Positions 33,531 through 36,822 of a stretch of DNA of 36,822 nt are shown in pieces. The notes under the pieces are model-generated. The model saw nothing but the letters and a program-made list of their open reading frames with translations, did not search any database and had not been told where the DNA came from. The stretch is from Pseudomonadota bacterium (GTDB lineage Bacteria > Desulfobacterota > Desulfobulbia > Desulfobulbales > Desulfurivibrionaceae). The first letter of the stretch is position 1. Every line of letters starts with the position of its first letter. The stretch lies in assembly GCA_018829945.1 (NCBI GenBank), contig JAHJTI010000015.1:1-36822 (forward strand). The letters are read 5' to 3'. The position numbers were made by a program, and so were the translations under genes.

Positions 33531-34835
33531 CTATGAATTCAGATACTGCCTGATCCCGTCGGCAATGATCTTGAAAATCTCGGTAAACCGCTCTTCGTTA
33601 CGCTCAAGCAGGGTGATGCGGAACCCCTGCAACTCGGTGGCGAATGAGGAAAGCGGCACCACGCATACACCGGTGGACCCCAGTAGGTAATAAACAAACC
33701 GCTTGTCAAAGGCCACATTCGGCCCGCTCACCAGATTTTCCACATGGGTGCGGACCTCTTTACTGCCGATGGACAGCGTCTGCCGACTGTTCAACCGGCC
33801 TTCTTTAAAAACCACGCTCATGTAAAATGCGCCGTTGGTCCGGTTCACCAGCACGCCGTCAATATCCTTCAGGGCATCATAAGCGATATTGGACAACTTC
33901 TCGTAGCGGCTGATCCTCTCCTGCAGATAAGGAAGATACTGCGGGTGGCTGAGGATTGCCGGGATCGCCCTTTGCGGCAGAGTGGTCGAGCAGACCTCCA
34001 CCATCTTGGCGTTGAGAATCGAAGTCACATACTTGGCAAACATGGGGTCGCGGTCGGCATTATAGACTTCGATCCAGCCGCAGCGGGAACCGGGCCAGGG
34101 CATTTCCTTGGAAATACCCCGCATGCAGATGGCAGGCACATCCCCGATCACTTCGGCCAGAGGCAGGGTTTTCTGCCCGTTATAGATGATGGCCTGATAC
34201 ACCTCGTCGCAGATCACGAACAGATCATATTTCCTGGCCAGAGCCACCATGCCCCGCAGAATTTCCTCGGGATACACCGCACCGGTAGGGTTGTCGGGGT
34301 TGATGATCAGGATGCCGACCACCGCAGGATTATATTTAATGCGTTTTTCCAGATCATCAAGATCCGGATACCAATAATTATTGGGATCCAACCAGTATGT
34401 TACCGGGCGATCTCCGGCATGGGCCGCTTCCGCCGAAGAATGGGTCGTGTAACTGGGCGACGGCACCACCACTCGAGCGGTAGGTCGCAGGTAACCGAAA
34501 ACCTTGCTGATCGCGTCGCCTAAGCCATTAAAGAAAATGATGTCGTCGGGACCGATCTGCACCCCGCCGCGCTTGTTGGTCTTTTCGGCAAGAAATTCCC
34601 TGGTCGCCAGCATGCCCCGGGTCGGGCAATAACCGTAGGTGGCATCTTCCATGACCAGATCGGAAACGACCTGTTTCATCCACAGGGGAATCTCTTCGCC
34701 CTTGGCAATGGGGTCACCTATATTCTCCCAGTAGACCTTGGTTCCCAGCTTCTGCAATTTCTCGCCGACAATGACGATGTTGCGGATCTCATAGGTCAGT
34801 TCTCCGGCACCGACATGCAGGATATCAGTACGCAT
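33531..34835 (-). CDS. PLP-dependent class I/II aminotransferase
   Basis: This is a fold-type I aminotransferase, likely acting on aspartate, alanine or a similar amino acid. The start is placed at 34835 (MRTDILHVGAGELTYEIRNIV) with GGGAG nine bases upstream; the track start at 34934 adds an unsupported leader. Motifs: NPDNPTGAVY for the cofactor ring, CDEVYQAIIYNG with the PLP Asp, GISKEMPWPGSRCGWIEVY with the Schiff-base lysine, and a C-terminal Arg region. 434 residues. It is monocistronic, has a plausible sigma-70 promoter at 34967-34994 and ends at the shared terminator. Exact substrate is not visible. Confidence 0.9.
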   Translation of the reverse strand: MRTDILHVGAGELTYEIRNIVIVGEKLQKLGTKVYWENIGDPIAKGEEIPLWMKQVVSDLVMEDATYGYCPTRGMLATREFLAEKTNKRGGVQIGPDDIIFFNGLGDAISKVFGYLRPTARVVVPSPSYTTHSSAEAAHAGDRPVTYWLDPNNYWYPDLDDLEKRIKYNPAVVGILIINPDNPTGAVYPEEILRGMVALARKYDLFVICDEVYQAIIYNGQKTLPLAEVIGDVPAICMRGISKEMPWPGSRCGWIEVYNADRDPMFAKYVTSILNAKMVEVCSTTLPQRAIPAILSHPQYLPYLQERISRYEKLSNIAYDALKDIDGVLVNRTNGAFYMSVVFKEGRLNSRQTLSIGSKEVRTHVENLVSGPNVAFDKRFVYYLLGSTGVCVVPLSSFATELQGFRITLLERNEERFTEIFKIIADGIRQYLNS

Positions 34836-34966
34836 GCACGCATTCTCCCTTAAAAAAAGTCGTGGTGGTGTTTTCGTTGCGACTGGGGGATTTGCAAGCA
34901 AATCAGAAAAAGACACTCTGCAGCGTGGCAGCACACCTCGCCCAGACGCAAGGACAAAGGGTATTT

Positions 34967-34994
34967 ATTAACACCAGCCCCAGCCAGAAGTCAA
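34967..34994 (-). promoter_or_regulatory. Possible sigma-70 promoter of the aminotransferase gene
   Basis: On the minus strand TTGACT (34994-34989) and GTTAAT (34972-34967) are 16 bases apart, matching five and four of six consensus positions. The leader would be about 120 bases. Confidence 0.4.
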
Positions 34995-35090
34995 TAAGTC
35001 CTTTATCAGCACCACAACATTGCCGATAGAGAAGTTAAGAGGTGGGCAAAAAGGGCCATTCAGCAGCCCGCAGCGACAGGAGGATTAGCA

Positions 35091-35294
35091 ATGACAATCA
35101 TCCGGTTTTCGATTCTCAACGATGTGGTTCGATTTGGCGCCAAACAACGGCAAAAGCTCACGAGCAGGGGATGCAATGAGCCCTACAAGAACCGATACTG
35201 GTGCCCGAGAAAAAAATGGTTCAACACCGAGCCCTGCCCTTTCCTCTGTCTGCGGGAATGTGACAATTACCAGTCCATGTGCGGAGTGATCTGA
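35091..35294 (+). CDS. Small cysteine-rich protein of unknown function
   Basis: This 67-residue ORF has an excellent ribosome binding site (AGGAGGA, six bases before ATG), far better than most genes here, and sits in a 599-base space with no other gene. Its C-terminal two thirds are rich in Cys, Trp, Tyr and Pro (CNEPYKNRYWCPRKKWFNTEPCPFLCLRECDNYQSMCG), with six cysteines that could bind metal or form disulfides; the N-terminus is basic and has no signal peptide. I do not recognise the family. No partner gene is on the same strand. The remaining 34836-35090 stretch holds only the promoter noted above. Confidence 0.6.
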   Translation: MTIIRFSILNDVVRFGAKQRQKLTSRGCNEPYKNRYWCPRKKWFNTEPCPFLCLRECDNYQSMCGVI

Positions 35295-35369
35295 TGGCTT
35301 CGGTATGCTTGGCAATCTTGCCCGTGTTTTCACTGCAGCAGCACAATCTTTCTGCCAACTAAATAAAAT

Positions 35370-35404
35370 CGCCGCCAACAGCGACGTTTACGCTGTTGGC
35401 GGCG
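35370..35404 (-). terminator. Intrinsic terminator of citrate synthase
   Basis: CGCCGCCAACAGCG (35370-35383) and CGCTGTTGGCGGCG (35391-35404) are perfect 14-bp complements around a 7-base loop. On the minus strand the stem is followed by ATTTTATTTAG, directly downstream of the gltA stop. It could also end the small plus-strand gene, though T-richness on that side is lower. Confidence 0.88.
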
Positions 35405-35434
35405 ACAGTTATTTCCTAGGCAATCCTCAATACC

Positions 35435-36739
35435 CTATTGCCGTTCAGCAATAGGCACAAACGGCCGCCTTTTGGGGCCGACATACACCTGCCTGGGCCG
35501 GCTGATCCGCCAGTCCGGATCATCCCACATTTCTTTCCAGTGGGCAATCCAGCCCGGAAGTCGGCCGAGGGCGAACATCACCGTGAACATATTGGTGGGG
35601 ATACCGATGGCCCGGTAGATGATCCCGCTGTAAAAATCCACGTTGGGATAGAGGTTACGCTCCACGAAATACTCGTCTTTCAGAGCTACTTCTTCCAGTT
35701 CCTTGGCGATATCCAGCAGGGGGTCGGAGATATTCAAGGCCACCAGCACATCATCGCAGGCCTTCTTGATAATCCGTGCCCGAGGATCATGGGTCTTGTA
35801 GACCCGGTGCCCGAAACCGACCAGGCGGAAAGGATCGGCCGGGTCCTTGGCCATGGCAATATATTTCTTATAATCCCCGCCTTCCTCATGAATCTGGGTG
35901 AGCATCTCCATCACCGCCTGGTTGGCACCGCCGTGGAGCGGTCCCCACAAGGCGTTGATCCCGGCGGAGATCGAGGCGTACAGGTTGACCCGGGCGCTCC
36001 CTGCTACCCGAACCGTGGCGGTGGAGCAGTTCTGCTCATGGTCGCCATGCAGGATCAGCAATTTGTTCAGGGCCTTGACCACCGTATCGTTGATCTCGTA
36101 TGGCGCAACCGGCGAATCAAACATCATGTTCAGGAAGTTGGCGCAGTAGCTCAGGTCGTGCCGTGGATACACCAGGGGCTGACCCATGGATTTTTTATAA
36201 GAAAAAGCCGCGATGGTCCGCACCTTGGAAAGCAACCGGGCTGCCATCTTGTCGATATTTTCCAAGGGATTGGCCAGCATCTCCGGATAAAAGCTGCACA
36301 GGGAGTTCACCATGGAGGAAAGAATGGCCATGGGCGGACTGTTGGCCGGGTAGCCGTCAAAAAAACGGATCATGTCCTCATGGACCATGGCGTACTTGCC
36401 AAGCATATGACTGAATTTGCTCAACTCCGCCCGGGTCGGCAGGTTGCCGTGGTCCAGAAGATAGGAGACCTCGACAAAGGTACAATTCTCGGCAAGATCC
36501 TCGATGCCGTAGCCACGATAGCTGAGAATTCCCTCCTCCCCATCCAGAAAGGTGATGCTGCTGCTGCAGGAACCGGTATTCATGAACCCGCTGTCCAGGG
36601 TGATGTAGCCGGACTCGGCACGCAACGACCGGATATCAATGGCCCTTTCCCCCTCACTGCCGACAACGATCGGCAAATAATAGGTTTTTCCTTCGAGTTT
36701 CAACTCTGCTTTTTCTTGACCCACAACCACATGTTCCAT
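35435..36739 (-). CDS. gltA: Type II citrate synthase
   Basis: Citrate synthase condenses oxaloacetate and acetyl-CoA at the head of the TCA cycle. Catalytic regions are intact: HGDHEQNCSTATVRVAGSA and LWGPLHGGANQAVMEML with the two catalytic histidine areas, GFGHRVYKTHDPRA, and the catalytic Asp region NVDFYSGIIYRAIG. The N-terminal small domain (IDIRSLRAESGYITLDSGFMNTGSCSSSITFLDGEEGILSYRGY) is typical of the hexameric Gram-negative type II enzyme. 434 residues, full length. GAGGGG lies seven bases before the ATG. It is transcribed alone with its own terminator; its promoter probably lies in or beyond the last 83 bases of the window, where none is clear. Confidence 0.97.
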   Translation of the reverse strand: MEHVVVGQEKAELKLEGKTYYLPIVVGSEGERAIDIRSLRAESGYITLDSGFMNTGSCSSSITFLDGEEGILSYRGYGIEDLAENCTFVEVSYLLDHGNLPTRAELSKFSHMLGKYAMVHEDMIRFFDGYPANSPPMAILSSMVNSLCSFYPEMLANPLENIDKMAARLLSKVRTIAAFSYKKSMGQPLVYPRHDLSYCANFLNMMFDSPVAPYEINDTVVKALNKLLILHGDHEQNCSTATVRVAGSARVNLYASISAGINALWGPLHGGANQAVMEMLTQIHEEGGDYKKYIAMAKDPADPFRLVGFGHRVYKTHDPRARIIKKACDDVLVALNISDPLLDIAKELEEVALKDEYFVERNLYPNVDFYSGIIYRAIGIPTNMFTVMFALGRLPGWIAHWKEMWDDPDWRISRPRQVYVGPKRRPFVPIAERQ

Positions 36740-36822
36740 AAGTGCCCCTCGCCGTTGCCCCGCTCGTGTAACGACGGCTTGCCTGTATTTTCGTAAAAAC
36801 CGTAATGAAAGATCATCTCGAA

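Noticed and set aside
35438-36796. 452-residue plus-strand ORF opposite gltA
   Set aside because: Mirror frame of citrate synthase, which has all catalytic motifs; the ORF has no recognisable domain.
1-36822. CRISPR arrays, tRNA or rRNA genes, insertion sequences, prophage
   Set aside because: Reading by eye showed no regularly spaced repeats, cloverleaf-like genes, transposase motifs or phage genes; an automated scan was not possible.

Overview
The window looks like a chromosomal segment of a strictly anaerobic, probably sulfate-reducing or sulfur-metabolising bacterium of the Desulfobacterota, perhaps Desulfobulbales-like. This rests on gene content only: a HdrABC-FlxABCD complex next to an iron alcohol dehydrogenase, a tungsten-type aldehyde:ferredoxin oxidoreductase, and ordinary Gram-negative genes (TamA/TamB). 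No rRNA or other taxonomic marker is present, so the genus is open.

Region 1 (1-20255, all plus strand) is a coherent alcohol/aldehyde/tungsten island. It begins with the 3' part of a histidine kinase and its NtrC-type sigma-54 response regulator. A TupABC tungstate importer follows. Next is a 374-base control region holding a textbook -24/-12 sigma-54 promoter and two palindromic activator-like sites. Downstream lie an iron alcohol dehydrogenase, hdrC-hdrB-hdrA, flxD-flxC-flxB-flxA and an aldehyde:ferredoxin oxidoreductase, closed by a strong terminator. A second set follows: an unknown protein with a beta-grasp-like stretch, two MoeA paralogues (one fused to a periplasmic-binding-protein-like domain), a MoaD and a MoeB-like E1 enzyme. 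Read together, the importer brings in tungstate, the MoeA/MoaD/MoeB set makes the tungstopterin, ADH interconverts alcohol and aldehyde with NAD(H), AOR interconverts aldehyde and acid with ferredoxin, and Hdr-Flx joins NADH, ferredoxin and a disulfide (DsrC-type or similar) by flavin-based electron bifurcation. The adh-hdr-flx part is known from Desulfovibrio; the addition of aor, tungstate uptake and private cofactor genes is the notable feature here.

Region 2 (20277-29267, minus strand) is envelope and housekeeping: a 3-phosphoglycerate dehydrogenase, then tamB and tamA (overlapping), plus a GGDEF diguanylate cyclase. Between serA and the cyclase lies a composite palindromic intergenic repeat and a strong terminator.

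Region 3 (29268-36822, mixed strands) holds dinB, trpS, a proline-rich lipoprotein with a DUF1003 membrane protein, an aminotransferase, a small Cys-rich protein with a very good ribosome binding site, and citrate synthase. Three clear bidirectional or intrinsic terminators separate these units.

The least expected local structures are a perfect 19-bp inverted repeat inside the tupA coding sequence, an in-frame TAG directly before the conserved kinase H-box, and the unrecognised AOR-linked protein before moeA. No tRNA, rRNA, CRISPR array, insertion sequence or phage gene was seen.
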